From NCBI RefSeq assembly GCF_023845585.1, contig NZ_JAMQHS010000008.1, positions 124,001 to 188,000 on the forward strand: DNA of 64,000 nucleotides, given 5' to 3'. The position numbers and the translations under genes are program-made. Below the pieces are notes generated by a model. The model did not search any database and was not told the DNA's origin. It worked only from the letters and a program-made list of their open reading frames with translations. The stretch is from Clostridium sp. CMCC3677 (GTDB lineage Bacteria > Bacillota > Clostridia > Clostridiales > Clostridiaceae). Positions 18,359-26,466 of this stretch are shown piece after piece. Each line of letters opens with the position of its first letter. Within the stretch, counting starts at the first letter, position 1.

Positions 18359-18733
18359 ATGTTAAAAGTTACGAAGACAGATAAAGCGCCGGCAGCAATA
18401 GGTCCGTATTCTCAAGCTGTAAGTTTTGGGAATTTATTATTTACATCAGGACAAATTCCGTTAGATCCATCAAGTGGAGAAGTTATTGGAAAATATATTG
18501 AAGATCAAGCTACTCAAGTTATGAAAAACATTAGTGCTATATTAGAAGATAATCATCTTGATTTTTCTAACGTTATAAAAACAACTTGTTTTCTTGCTAA
18601 TATGAGTGATTTTTCTAAGTTTAATGAAGTTTATGCAAAATACTTTATTAGCAACCCTGCACGTTCTTGTGTTGCAGTAAAAGAATTACCTAAAAATGTA
18701 TTATGTGAAGTGGAAGTAATAGCGGCTAAATAA
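18359..18733 (+). CDS. ridA: RidA family reactive imine deaminase
   Basis: Hydrolyses 2-aminoacrylate and other enamine/imine by-products of PLP enzymes to ketoacids and ammonia. 124 aa from ATG 18359 (RBS TTGGGGGAA; the upstream ATG at 18344 has none). Family motifs: APAAIGPYSQAV, TSGQIPLDPSSGE, the catalytic Arg in NPARSCVAVKELPK and a Glu in VEVIA. Length and motifs are full. Stand-alone gene with a strong terminator. Confidence 0.95.
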   Translation: MLKVTKTDKAPAAIGPYSQAVSFGNLLFTSGQIPLDPSSGEVIGKYIEDQATQVMKNISAILEDNHLDFSNVIKTTCFLANMSDFSKFNEVYAKYFISNPARSCVAVKELPKNVLCEVEVIAAK

Positions 18734-18736
18734 TAA

Positions 18737-18780
18737 AAAAGACTATACCTGTTAAGAAATAAACTTAAGGTATAGTCTTT
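18737..18780 (+). terminator. Terminator of ridA
   Basis: AAAGACTATACCT-TTAAG pairs with CTTAAGGTATAGTCTTT, with one bulged base. Confidence 0.92.
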
Positions 18781-18955
18781 GATTAATTTAAAGAAAGAAT
18801 TTAATTCATATTTAAACTTTTTTTTCTAAACTTTATAAAAGGAATTTTGATTTCTATAATAAGAGTTGAAATGAATCCAAGAATACTGAGTATAGTATTA
18901 TAATAAATTATATTTTGTAAAAAGTAATATGATAATATTAAATTTATGTATTAAT

Positions 18956-18989
18956 CAAAATGAGCCTTAATGTTTTAAGGCTCATTTTG
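18956..18989 (-). terminator. Terminator of the Met/Asn-rich gene
   Basis: Perfect 15-bp stem CAAAATGAGCCTTAA / TTAAGGCTCATTTTG with a 4-base loop, 9 bp beyond the minus-strand stop. Confidence 0.85.
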
Positions 18990-18997
18990 GTGTTCCA

Positions 18998-19438
18998 TTA
19001 TCTTTTATGCTTGGAATTGTTATTATTATTCATATTTCTATTCATGTTGTTCATATTATTTCTATTCATATTATTCATGTTATTCATATTATTCATACCA
19101 TTAAATGGATTACCACCATTATTTTGATTTCCCATAAGCATATTCATAATAGGATTATTGTTCATATTAGAATTATTCATCATATTAGGATTCATTCCGC
19201 CCATAAGCATGTTTAAAAGTGGGTTACCACCCATTCCTTGAGCTTGGTTGTTATTTCCACCGCCAAACATATTCATCATAGGATTACCATTCATCATAGG
19301 ATTGTTTCCCATCATTTGATTTCCACCCATCATGGGATTGTTTCCCATCATAGGATTACCACCCATAGCATTCATCATACCAGCTAGTGGACTATTAGGA
19401 AATAATGCACTAAATATCATACTTAATAATGGATTCAT
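18998..19438 (-). CDS. Low-complexity Met/Asn/Gly-rich protein, function unknown
   Basis: 146 aa, of which about 33 are Met (near a quarter) and over a third Asn. A short hydrophobic start (MNPLLSMIFSALFP) leads into PMMGN/PMMGG/QMMGN repeats (~25-60), then NMLMG blocks and (NNM)n near the C-terminus, ending in a basic tail SKHKR. The minus-strand RBS GAGGTGAA at good spacing and a perfect terminator argue that it is a real expressed gene. No family recognised. Candidates would be a coat or surface protein, a metal binder (Met-rich) or an aggregation-prone scaffold; none is shown. The opposite-strand reading (19007-19216) is a shadow of the repeats. Confidence 0.75.
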   Translation of the reverse strand: MNPLLSMIFSALFPNSPLAGMMNAMGGNPMMGNNPMMGGNQMMGNNPMMNGNPMMNMFGGGNNNQAQGMGGNPLLNMLMGGMNPNMMNNSNMNNNPIMNMLMGNQNNGGNPFNGMNNMNNMNNMNRNNMNNMNRNMNNNNNSKHKR

Positions 19439-19747
19439 ACTATATTCACCTCAAATATTTATTGCTGTTACTGTATAGTATTATTATTAAAGTTAAAACG
19501 GTACTTAAATTATATAAGATATAGTAATTAATAAATATTTTATGTTTCTTAATTACTAATTGTAGTTTGATAATAATATGAAAATGTCATATATTAATAA
19601 AAAGTCTTTCCATAAGAGTAGTAATAATAAACTTAAATTAAAAGTATTTACTAAATATAGTAATAAAAAAATTAAAAATTTTTCTTATGAATTAAAATAT
19701 ATTATTAGGATAAAATAACATCATAATATTATAGGAGGTGTGATTTT
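19439..19747. other. Divergent AT-rich intergenic region
   Basis: Must hold promoters for the Met/Asn-rich gene (minus) and the DUF3892 gene (plus). No clear -35/-10 pair or other signal could be singled out. Confidence 0.4.
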
Positions 19748-20047
19748 ATGAATAGTAATGAAGGAATGTTAGGGGGAGTACCAACTAATATTACTAAAGA
19801 AGTTACTACACCTAACAGTAATGCACAATTAATATCAGCTGTAATAAAAAGTTCAGGGGAAATAACAGGATATGAACTTTCAAATGGTCAAAGAATATCT
19901 AAAGAAGAAGGAGTGAAAATGGCCAAAGATGGGAAAATAGCTGGTGTATCAGTTAGTGTTTCCAGAAAAGGAGAAGAATATCTTAGGAGTTTACCAGATC
20001 AAAATGAATCAAATAATTTAAGCTCACTACCAACAATTAGTGAGTAA
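19748..20047 (+). CDS. DUF3892 domain protein
   Basis: 99-aa small cytosolic protein of unknown function. Its core SAVIKSSGEITGYELSNGQRISKEEGVKMAKDGKIAGVSVSVSRKGEEYLRSLPD fits the DUF3892 pattern (KGKITGYKLENG...V..A..G.I.GV.V...NG..YLR), here split for reading at ~33 and ~60. Excellent RBS TAGGAGGTGTG. Often found in spore-forming Firmicutes. Monocistronic. Confidence 0.82.
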   Translation: MNSNEGMLGGVPTNITKEVTTPNSNAQLISAVIKSSGEITGYELSNGQRISKEEGVKMAKDGKIAGVSVSVSRKGEEYLRSLPDQNESNNLSSLPTISE

Positions 20048-20080
20048 AAAATAGAGATATAAATAAATTTAATAGTAAAT

Positions 20081-20115
20081 AAAAATAGTTGAGATTAAAA
20101 TCTCAACTATTTTTT
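20081..20115 (+). terminator. Convergent terminator between DUF3892 and ABC permease genes
   Basis: AAAAATAGTTGAGA / TCTCAACTATTTTT, perfect stem with 6-base loop; usable on both strands. Confidence 0.9.
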
Positions 20116-20126
20116 ATATAATGCAA

Positions 20127-20939
20127 TTATTCTAAATTTAATTTATTTTTTATGATGTAATTAGTTATTAAAAAATAACATATGAAGAAGAATAAATGAA
20201 ATAATATTCCTCCAATAAAAAATTCATGAACTTGATTTAATGAAGAAATATTCCAAGAAATCATTGAACCAGAATATTTATCTGCGAAAATAATTGCGAT
20301 AGTAGAAATAATAGTATTCATTATAATGTTTAAAACTATAAAAGCTCCAAATGAAGAAAGTATTTTTCTCTTATTAAATAAGTGACCAATTGAAATAGAA
20401 GCATATATCATTAAAATTCCCATACTTAGTTGTGAAAGTGCAGCTATTATAAATTCTAAACCAACCATATATCCACTAATTCCGTATTGAGCATATAGTA
20501 ATGAAAATGCATTACAGATGTCTCTAAATAAATCTGGATTAAGTGCATTAGAGTTAAATGTTAGTATTAATACTGAAAGCATTGCAACAATACCACTTAC
20601 TATACTCCAAATTATTGCAACTAAAAGTTTACTACATATATTTTGCCAAGGTGCTACAGGCAATGTATGCATTAAATAGCCTTCATCACCAAGAATATTT
20701 TTATAAAACCTTTGTATTATTACAAAAAATGTTACTACAAATACCGCTATCATAGTTGCAACATAAGCAAATATACTAAGGAAAGCTGGAATTCCACCTA
20801 AAGTATTTCTATCAATTACAGAAAAGTCATTATTCATAAAAATTTTATTAATTAGTGCAAATATTAAAAGTGCAGCATAAAGCGGAAGCAATACTCTTCC
20901 GGTTGCTTTTGTCTCATATTTCATTAATTTTCCTAACAT
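20127..20939 (-). CDS. ABC-2 type transporter permease
   Basis: 270-aa membrane subunit with about six hydrophobic segments (for example ~15-33, 55-80, 105-130, 165-190, 195-220, 240-262). It partners the ATPase encoded just upstream (ends overlap by 7 bp) under a GntR-type regulator, as in YtrA-type ABC exporter operons that respond to cell-envelope stress. Substrate unknown. Confidence 0.87.
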   Translation of the reverse strand: MLGKLMKYETKATGRVLLPLYAALLIFALINKIFMNNDFSVIDRNTLGGIPAFLSIFAYVATMIAVFVVTFFVIIQRFYKNILGDEGYLMHTLPVAPWQNICSKLLVAIIWSIVSGIVAMLSVLILTFNSNALNPDLFRDICNAFSLLYAQYGISGYMVGLEFIIAALSQLSMGILMIYASISIGHLFNKRKILSSFGAFIVLNIIMNTIISTIAIIFADKYSGSMISWNISSLNQVHEFFIGGILFHLFFFICYFLITNYIIKNKLNLE

Positions 20940-21637
20940 TTAAATACCTCCCTAAATAAAGCATCAACACTTTTTCCATGTTCTTCTCTAATTTCATCAA
21001 CACTTTTTGTCAAGTATATTTCACCATAAGATATAAATACAACATCATCTAATACTTGTTCAATATCTGATATTAAATGTGTAGATATAATTACAGTTGC
21101 ATTTTCATTATAATTATTAATAATAGTGTTTAAGATATAATCTCTAGCAGCAGGGTCAACACCGGCTATTGGTTCATCTAAAAAGTAAAGTTCAGCATCT
21201 CTACTCATTACTAAAATAAGTTGTACTTTTTCTTTTGTACCCTTAGACATAGTTTTTAATTTGTCATTAGGATTAATATTTAAATTTTTTAACATATCAT
21301 AAGCTTTATCAGAATTGAAATCTTTATAAAAATCCTTAAATAAATTTATGATGTCAGATACTTTCATCCAATCATTTAAATAAGTTCTTTCTGGTAAATA
21401 AGAAACTATTTTTTTTGTTTCAACTCCAGGTTTATTTCCATTAATTAATATTTCACCGCTTGTAGGTGTTAATAGGGAATTAGCAAGTTTTATTAATGTA
21501 CTTTTACCGCTACCATTTGGTCCTAAAAGGCCAACAATTCTACCACGATTAATTGTTAAATCAATTCCTTTTAAGGCTTGTTTTCCACCATAATTTTTAA
21601 GTAAATTTTTACATTCTAATATAGGTGTATTATTCAT
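20933..21637 (-). CDS. ABC transporter ATP-binding protein
   Basis: 234 aa ATPase of the exporter. Walker A GPNGSGKST (~39-47), an atypical signature MSKGTKEK in place of LSGGQ, Walker B LYFLDEPIAGVD and switch His in ISTHLISD. The degenerate signature is typical of the YtrB/EcsA-like exporter ATPases. Its start ATG overlaps the last codon of the GntR gene and its end overlaps the permease start, so the three are one translationally coupled operon. Confidence 0.92.
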   Translation of the reverse strand: MNNTPILECKNLLKNYGGKQALKGIDLTINRGRIVGLLGPNGSGKSTLIKLANSLLTPTSGEILINGNKPGVETKKIVSYLPERTYLNDWMKVSDIINLFKDFYKDFNSDKAYDMLKNLNINPNDKLKTMSKGTKEKVQLILVMSRDAELYFLDEPIAGVDPAARDYILNTIINNYNENATVIISTHLISDIEQVLDDVVFISYGEIYLTKSVDEIREEHGKSVDALFREVFKC

Positions 21638-22005
21638 TATTTCATCTCCTTCATAAATTCATCCATAATATTCAGTATTTCATTTTCGGTATAGCCTATA
21701 TTTTTCATATTATTAAGAAAGCTTTCAATTTCTTTTTTAGCTAGATCATTTCTAATTTTATTAATCAAGTCTATATCCTCCGTAATAAATCTACCACTTG
21801 TTCTTTGTGTAAATACTAATTTTTTTCGTTCAAGCTCAGTAAGAGCTTTTTGCATTGTATTAGGATTAACAGATGCTTCACTAGCAAGTTCTCTTACTGA
21901 GGGTAATTTATCACCAATTTTATATATACCAGAAATAATTCTTAATTGCAGTTGATCTATTAACTGTAAATATATTGGCCTATCATCTTTGAGTTCCCAA
22001 CCCAT
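21637..22005 (-). CDS. GntR family (YtrA subfamily) repressor
   Basis: 122-aa regulator with an N-terminal winged helix (PIYLQLIDQLQLRIISGIYKIGDKLPSVRELASEASVNPNTMQKALTELERK, within ~10-62) and only a short C-terminal dimerisation helix pair, the YtrA type. The start MGWELKDD at 22005 is chosen for AAGGAG 8 bases before it; an upstream ATG at 22047 has none. A perfect 14-bp inverted repeat directly before the RBS is the likely autoregulatory operator. Confidence 0.92.
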   Translation of the reverse strand: MGWELKDDRPIYLQLIDQLQLRIISGIYKIGDKLPSVRELASEASVNPNTMQKALTELERKKLVFTQRTSGRFITEDIDLINKIRNDLAKKEIESFLNNMKNIGYTENEILNIMDEFMKEMK

Positions 22006-22019
22006 ATTTTCAACTCCTT

Positions 22020-22053
22020 GTATTATTGTATTAATAACATAATACAATAATAC
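22020..22053. promoter_or_regulatory. Operator of the GntR-ABC operon
   Basis: GTATTATTGTATTA (22020-22033) and its exact complement TAATACAATAATAC (22040-22053) with a 6-base spacer, immediately upstream of the repressor RBS. The spacing and place suit a YtrA-type dimer site. Confidence 0.75.
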
Positions 22054-22280
22054 AGCTATATACTAATTTTGTCAATACTATGTTTGGAATTAATAGGATA
22101 AAAACTAAAATAATAGAATATTAACATTTTCAATATTCTTAAGTTTAATTACTCGGTGATATTTAATTATGCATATATAAACACAGATTATAAATTAAAT
22201 AAGAATAAATATGTTTTAATAGAAGAGCATGTATAAATATGTTATTATATTTTATAAAGTAGGTTAGGGGAGGGTGAATT

Positions 22281-23741
22281 ATGAAAATAGGAACAAATGA
22301 ATTAGAAAGAGCAAATTTGTTAAACATTAAATTATTATTAATTTTATGTTTAACATTAATAGTACAGTCATATATTTTACATGGGTTAGTTAGAGGGACA
22401 ACTACATTAATATTTTGTATATTTGTAACTGTATGTGTAATATGCATAAAAAAATTTGTAAGTAATTCTTTGATATGTGGAATAGGAATTCCGCTTGTTA
22501 TAATGATAGCAGAATTAGTTTTTGTAATTTTAGCAGGTGGAACAGGTTTTGCTATAATATTATTTTTATCCACTTTAGTAATGAGTTCATTATACTTTGA
22601 TCATAAAATAATAATAGGCTATTCAATAATATTAAATGTAATTATATTATTTATTCAGTTTATCATAGGGTTTAATTTATTAGGAAGAGGACAAGGTATA
22701 GATATATTTGTAACTCAATTTACTGCAGTAATAATATCAGAAGTAACATTATATTTTATGGTTAAATGGTCCAAAGAAGCATTAGAGAATTCAATTCAGT
22801 CTGAAAATGAAATAAAATGTGCCATTTTAAAAATAGGCAATACTACTAATAATATAATTAGTCAAATAAATACATTAAATGAAAGTACTAAGAGTACAAG
22901 AGATCAATCACAAAGTGTAACAAGAGCAATGGAAGAAATAATTCAAGGTATAGAAGTTCAAGTGACTAGTATGTCTGACATTACAAATTCTGTTCAGTAT
23001 ATTAAAGAAGAAATAAATTCAACATTAAAATTATCAAATGAAATTGAGGACAGCTCTAAGAATCTTAGTATAAAGACAGATGAGAACTTTTCAAGTATTA
23101 ATATAGCAAGTGATCATATTAATAGCATTAGAAATATAATGAGTGAAGCTAATTTAACAGTAATAGAATTCAGTGATAATATGAAACAAGTTATAAATGT
23201 ACTTAAAGGAATAAAAGAAATTTCAGAACAAACTAATCTTTTAGCACTTAATGCATCTATAGAAGCGGTAAGAGCGGGGGAAGCTGGTAAGGGATTTGCT
23301 GTTGTTGCAGAAGAAGTACGAAGTTTATCTGAAAAAACTAAAGAAACAACTAATGAAATAGAAGAATCTATTTTAGGTATACAAAGTAAGATAGAAATGG
23401 TAGTTAAATCTGTTAAAAAAGGTGATGAAGAAGCAGAAAAAGGTAAAGATATTATAGAATCTACTTTGATTAGTTTTAAAGATATGCAAAAAATGTTTGA
23501 AAATATCAAAGATGACATATATAAAGAATATGGATTAGTGGAAAAAATAAATTCATTAGTAGACAATGTACAATCAAATGTTGAAAGTACAACAGCTATT
23601 ACTGAACAATATGTAGCTAATACAGAAGAAGTAACAACACTACAAGAAGAACAGGAAGAACAAATTAACAGCATACAAGAAAGTGTTGAAAACATATACA
23701 ATGAAGCAACAGAACTAACGAGTTTATTTTCAAATGATTAA
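22281..23741 (+). CDS. Methyl-accepting chemotaxis protein with six-helix membrane sensor
   Basis: 486-aa chemoreceptor without an extracellular domain or HAMP. The first ~180 residues form about six membrane helices ([44 protein letters not shown] and so on), followed directly by a coiled-coil signalling domain with [21 protein letters not shown] and [16 protein letters not shown] (~330-370). The tip reads ASIEAVRAG rather than AAIEAARAG. It probably senses something in or near the membrane. RBS AGGGGAGGGTG. Confidence 0.92.
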   Translation: MKIGTNELERANLLNIKLLLILCLTLIVQSYILHGLVRGTTTLIFCIFVTVCVICIKKFVSNSLICGIGIPLVIMIAELVFVILAGGTGFAIILFLSTLVMSSLYFDHKIIIGYSIILNVIILFIQFIIGFNLLGRGQGIDIFVTQFTAVIISEVTLYFMVKWSKEALENSIQSENEIKCAILKIGNTTNNIISQINTLNESTKSTRDQSQSVTRAMEEIIQGIEVQVTSMSDITNSVQYIKEEINSTLKLSNEIEDSSKNLSIKTDENFSSINIASDHINSIRNIMSEANLTVIEFSDNMKQVINVLKGIKEISEQTNLLALNASIEAVRAGEAGKGFAVVAEEVRSLSEKTKETTNEIEESILGIQSKIEMVVKSVKKGDEEAEKGKDIIESTLISFKDMQKMFENIKDDIYKEYGLVEKINSLVDNVQSNVESTTAITEQYVANTEEVTTLQEEQEEQINSIQESVENIYNEATELTSLFSND

Positions 23742-23748
23742 ATAACAA

Positions 23749-23796
23749 GGATATGTTTTAGTAAAATGTTAATATATGTATAAACAAATTGGACGG
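23749..23796 (+). repeat. MITE left-end fragment
   Basis: GGATATGTTTTAGTAAAATG... through TATAAACAAATTGGACGGAG follows the same pattern as the left end of the copy at 24690. The T-tailed hairpin at 23793 begins where it ends. Confidence 0.5.
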
Positions 23797-23825
23797 AGCA
23801 ATTAATGTTTTATTAATTGCTCCGT
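23793..23825. terminator. Bidirectional terminator between MCP and ferredoxin genes
   Basis: ACGGAGCAATTAA / TTAATTGCTCCGT perfect stem with short loop. It serves the plus-strand MCP and the minus-strand ferredoxin gene. Confidence 0.88.
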
Positions 23826-23842
23826 ATTTATTTTCATAGATA

Positions 23843-24571
23843 TTATTCTAAAATTTCTCCAGAAGTAGAAATGGTTACAATTTGCCAAGGTATTACTTTT
23901 CCACTTTCCATAAGTGCTTTTTTTATGGCATTAACTATTCCAGCACAACAAGGTACTTCCATACGAACAATAGTAATACTATTTATTTCATTATAATTTA
24001 ATATTTCTATTAGTTTTTCAGAATAATCAACATTATCTAATTTCGGACAACCTATTAAAGTAATTCTATTTTTCATAAATTTATTGTGAAAGTCTCCATA
24101 AGCATATGCAGTACAATCTGCTGCAATTAAAAGATTAGCATCCTTTAAATATTCTGCTTTAGGTGAAACAAGTTTTATTTGAACTGGCCATTGATTTAAT
24201 TGAGAAGATACAATATTTGTTTTTTCATTAGTTAAATCATTATGTTTTATAACTTTGGCATTAGAACCAGGACAACCTTTAGGTATATTTACATTATTAT
24301 TTAAATTTAAAGTTTTAGGTATAGATGTTTTTTTATTTTCCATATTTAATTTGACTGCTTCTTCATCGTAGTCTAGAGCTTCTCTTTCTTCAAAAGAAAT
24401 AGCATTTGTAGGACAAGAAGGTAAACAATCACCTAACCCATCACAGTAATCATCACGTAAAAGTTTAGCTTTACCATTAATTAATCCAATAGCATCTTCA
24501 TGGCAAGCATCAACACAAAGTCCACAACCAGTACATTTATTTTCATCAATTTTAATAATTTTTCTTATCAT
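23843..24571 (-). CDS. 4Fe-4S ferredoxin-domain protein
   Basis: 242 aa. N-terminal bacterial ferredoxin domain with two clusters: CTGCGLCVDACHEDA (~12-26) and C-x7-CLPSCPTNA (~42-58), the second with unusual CDGLGDC spacing. The C-terminal ~130 residues hold Cys residues (GCPGS, AADCTAYAY, LIGCPK, VPCCAG) that may bind a further centre. The family is known from anaerobes, often near hybrid-cluster proteins or regulators; the role is not established. Start ATG 24571 has TATGGGGGT at a suitable distance; an upstream ATG at 24586 lies within that RBS. Confidence 0.85.
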   Translation of the reverse strand: MIRKIIKIDENKCTGCGLCVDACHEDAIGLINGKAKLLRDDYCDGLGDCLPSCPTNAISFEEREALDYDEEAVKLNMENKKTSIPKTLNLNNNVNIPKGCPGSNAKVIKHNDLTNEKTNIVSSQLNQWPVQIKLVSPKAEYLKDANLLIAADCTAYAYGDFHNKFMKNRITLIGCPKLDNVDYSEKLIEILNYNEINSITIVRMEVPCCAGIVNAIKKALMESGKVIPWQIVTISTSGEILE

Positions 24572-24681
24572 AAAAATAACCCCCATAACAATGAATATTT
24601 ATTAAACTACGTATTTCGTAATATTGATTATAGTATATAGAGAATTTTAAATCTGTTTCAAATGTAACACATTTAAAGTGA

Positions 24682-24980
24682 ATTTTATAGGCTATGTTTT
24701 AAAACAGTGTTGATATTTTAGTATAAAGCTCATGGACAGAGGAATTTACTTTAAGAACACTAAAATAAAGCTTAGTCCAATTAATGCATGCTCCCAATCA
24801 AAGATTGTTGACAAGCAATTAATTGTAAATATTAAAAGGAAACTCGACTTCGCTGAGTAAGTTCGAAAAGCTAAATATAAAATTTAGATTCTCACTTAAG
24901 AGTTCTAAAAAGCAAATTCCAATGCCAGTTCGCCCTTATACTAAAATATCAACATTCACTTAAAACATAGCCATTTTATA
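24682..24980 (+). mobile_element. MITE, best copy, with 8-bp target-site duplication
   Basis: Element 24690-24972 (283 bp). Terminal inverted repeats of 37 bp (24690-24726 and 24936-24972) begin GGCTATGTTTTAA and differ at four positions. The flanks ATTTTATA at 24682-24689 and 24973-24980 are identical, a perfect 8-bp target duplication. There is no open frame for a transposase, so it is non-autonomous. It lies between the ferredoxin gene and dltD; its right end is 180 bp before the dltD start. An 8-bp duplication fits transposases of families such as ISL3 or IS1595; which one moved it cannot be seen here. Confidence 0.88.
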
Positions 24981-25152
24981 AAATAATTTTAAATTATTAA
25001 TGTAATAATTAATTAAAAATAGGTAATACTATACAAAATATTAATATGATTATTTATATAAAATACTAATTGTATTATGTAAACTTATAATTGCAAATTT
25101 ACTCAATAATATATATAGATTTTTAGATACAATTATAAAAAGGAGGAGCAAA

Positions 25153-26340
25153 GTGAGAAAAAAATTTATATACGTAATACTTCCAATTGCTATAGTATTA
25201 ATAACAGTTATTTCTTTAAATAGTTTTTTAAATAAAGAATTAGATGACATGTTAAGCAAGAAGGAATTAAGCAGCATAGACAAAGAATATGGAAGTATAT
25301 ACAAAGACAAGGGAGTGGTATTTAACGAATACGTTACCCAAAATAACGAACTAGTATTACAAGGGTCATCAGAGTTAGCTTCTCCAGTTTCACAATTACC
25401 TACAATATTTTTCCCAGTTAAAGGATTAGATACAATTGTTACAAATGGAAGATCTTATTCTCAACATTTACATCAAATATCTATTTTAGGAAGTCAACAA
25501 CAAGTAGATATGGAAGGAAAGAAAGTTGCACTAATACTATCACTTCAATGGTTCTTAGATGAAAATGGAATAGATTCAGGAGGTTTTCAAGCAAATTTTT
25601 CACCAGTACAATTTTATGAGTTTTTAAGCAACGATAAAATAAGTAAAAATAATAAAAATCAATATGCAAAAAGGATATGTAGTTTATTAACCGGAAATAC
25701 TCAATTTGGACCGGAAAGACTATATTCTAAAATATATATTAATGATAGTTTTTTTTATAAAATAGCTAATATAGCATTTAAACCTTATTTTATAGTAAGA
25801 AAAGAAATGGTTAAACTGAAAGATAAGGGATTATTATATAAAAAATTAAGAACTTTACCTCAAAGAAAAGCAATTAAAAGTGGAGCAGTTGATTGGAATG
25901 AAGAATATAAAAGAGCAGAAGAAGAAGGCAAATCTAAAGTAACTAATAATGAATTTATGGTTTATGACTATTACTATAATAACAATTTAAAAAATAACGT
26001 AGATTCACAAAAAGATGCAAATAAGAATGTTGATTTAATGAAGTCAAAAGAATTTGAAGATTATGAGTTATATTTAGACACTTGCAATGAATTAGGAATA
26101 AGACCATATATAATTTTAATGCCTACTAATGGATTATGGTATGACCATATTGGAATTAAAAAAGAAGAAAGAGATAATTTTTATGATAAAGTACAACGAA
26201 TGGCTGAAGGTAGAGGCTTTGACGTTTTGAATTTAAAAGATGAAGAATATACACCTTATTTTATGTGTGATGTAATGCATTTAGGATGGAAAGGATGGCT
26301 TAAAGTAGATGAAGAACTTTATAAACATTTTAAAGAATAA
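25153..26340 (+). CDS. dltD: DltD, D-alanyl transfer protein
   Basis: 395-aa membrane-anchored extracellular protein that passes D-alanine onto (lipo)teichoic acid. One N-terminal anchor helix (~7-25), then an SGNH-like domain with the catalytic Ser in LQGSSELASP (~74-83) and Asp/His near the C-terminus in DVMHLGWKGW. The start is GTG after AAAAAGGAGGAG. First gene of dltDXABC, an order known from other clostridia. Its 3' end overlaps dltX. Confidence 0.94.
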   Translation: MRKKFIYVILPIAIVLITVISLNSFLNKELDDMLSKKELSSIDKEYGSIYKDKGVVFNEYVTQNNELVLQGSSELASPVSQLPTIFFPVKGLDTIVTNGRSYSQHLHQISILGSQQQVDMEGKKVALILSLQWFLDENGIDSGGFQANFSPVQFYEFLSNDKISKNNKNQYAKRICSLLTGNTQFGPERLYSKIYINDSFFYKIANIAFKPYFIVRKEMVKLKDKGLLYKKLRTLPQRKAIKSGAVDWNEEYKRAEEEGKSKVTNNEFMVYDYYYNNNLKNNVDSQKDANKNVDLMKSKEFEDYELYLDTCNELGIRPYIILMPTNGLWYDHIGIKKEERDNFYDKVQRMAEGRGFDVLNLKDEEYTPYFMCDVMHLGWKGWLKVDEELYKHFKE

Positions 26341-26449
26341 TGAAGCACTAAAATTTGCTTTAATAAGTTCAATAATATTTATTTTTGCTATTTTAATATT
26401 AGCATTTGAACCATTTAATGAAATTCCATTTATATATAATCAATTTTAA
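26309..26449 (+). CDS. dltX: DltX, small membrane protein of teichoic acid D-alanylation
   Basis: 46 codons in the +2 frame relative to dltD, overlapping its last 32 bases: MKNFINILKNNEALKFALIS..., one membrane helix (about residues 14-33) and the C-terminal signature FIYNQF (FIYNEF in other DltX). DltX sits with DltB and DltD and its C-terminal motif takes part in D-alanyl transfer. AAAGGATGG lies 10 bases before the ATG. It ends 17 bp before dltA. Easily missed because of its size. Confidence 0.88.
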   Translation: MKNFINILKNNEALKFALISSIIFIFAILILAFEPFNEIPFIYNQF

Positions 26450-26466
26450 AGAAAGGTGTAGTTAAA

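Noticed and set aside
19007-19216. Ile/His-rich plus-strand frame opposite the Met/Asn-rich gene
   Set aside because: It is the complement of the repeats; the minus strand has the strong RBS and terminator.
19260-19400. CRISPR-like short repeats
   Set aside because: The repeats are codons for PMMGN units in frame, of uneven spacing, with no unique spacers; no CRISPR array was found in the window.
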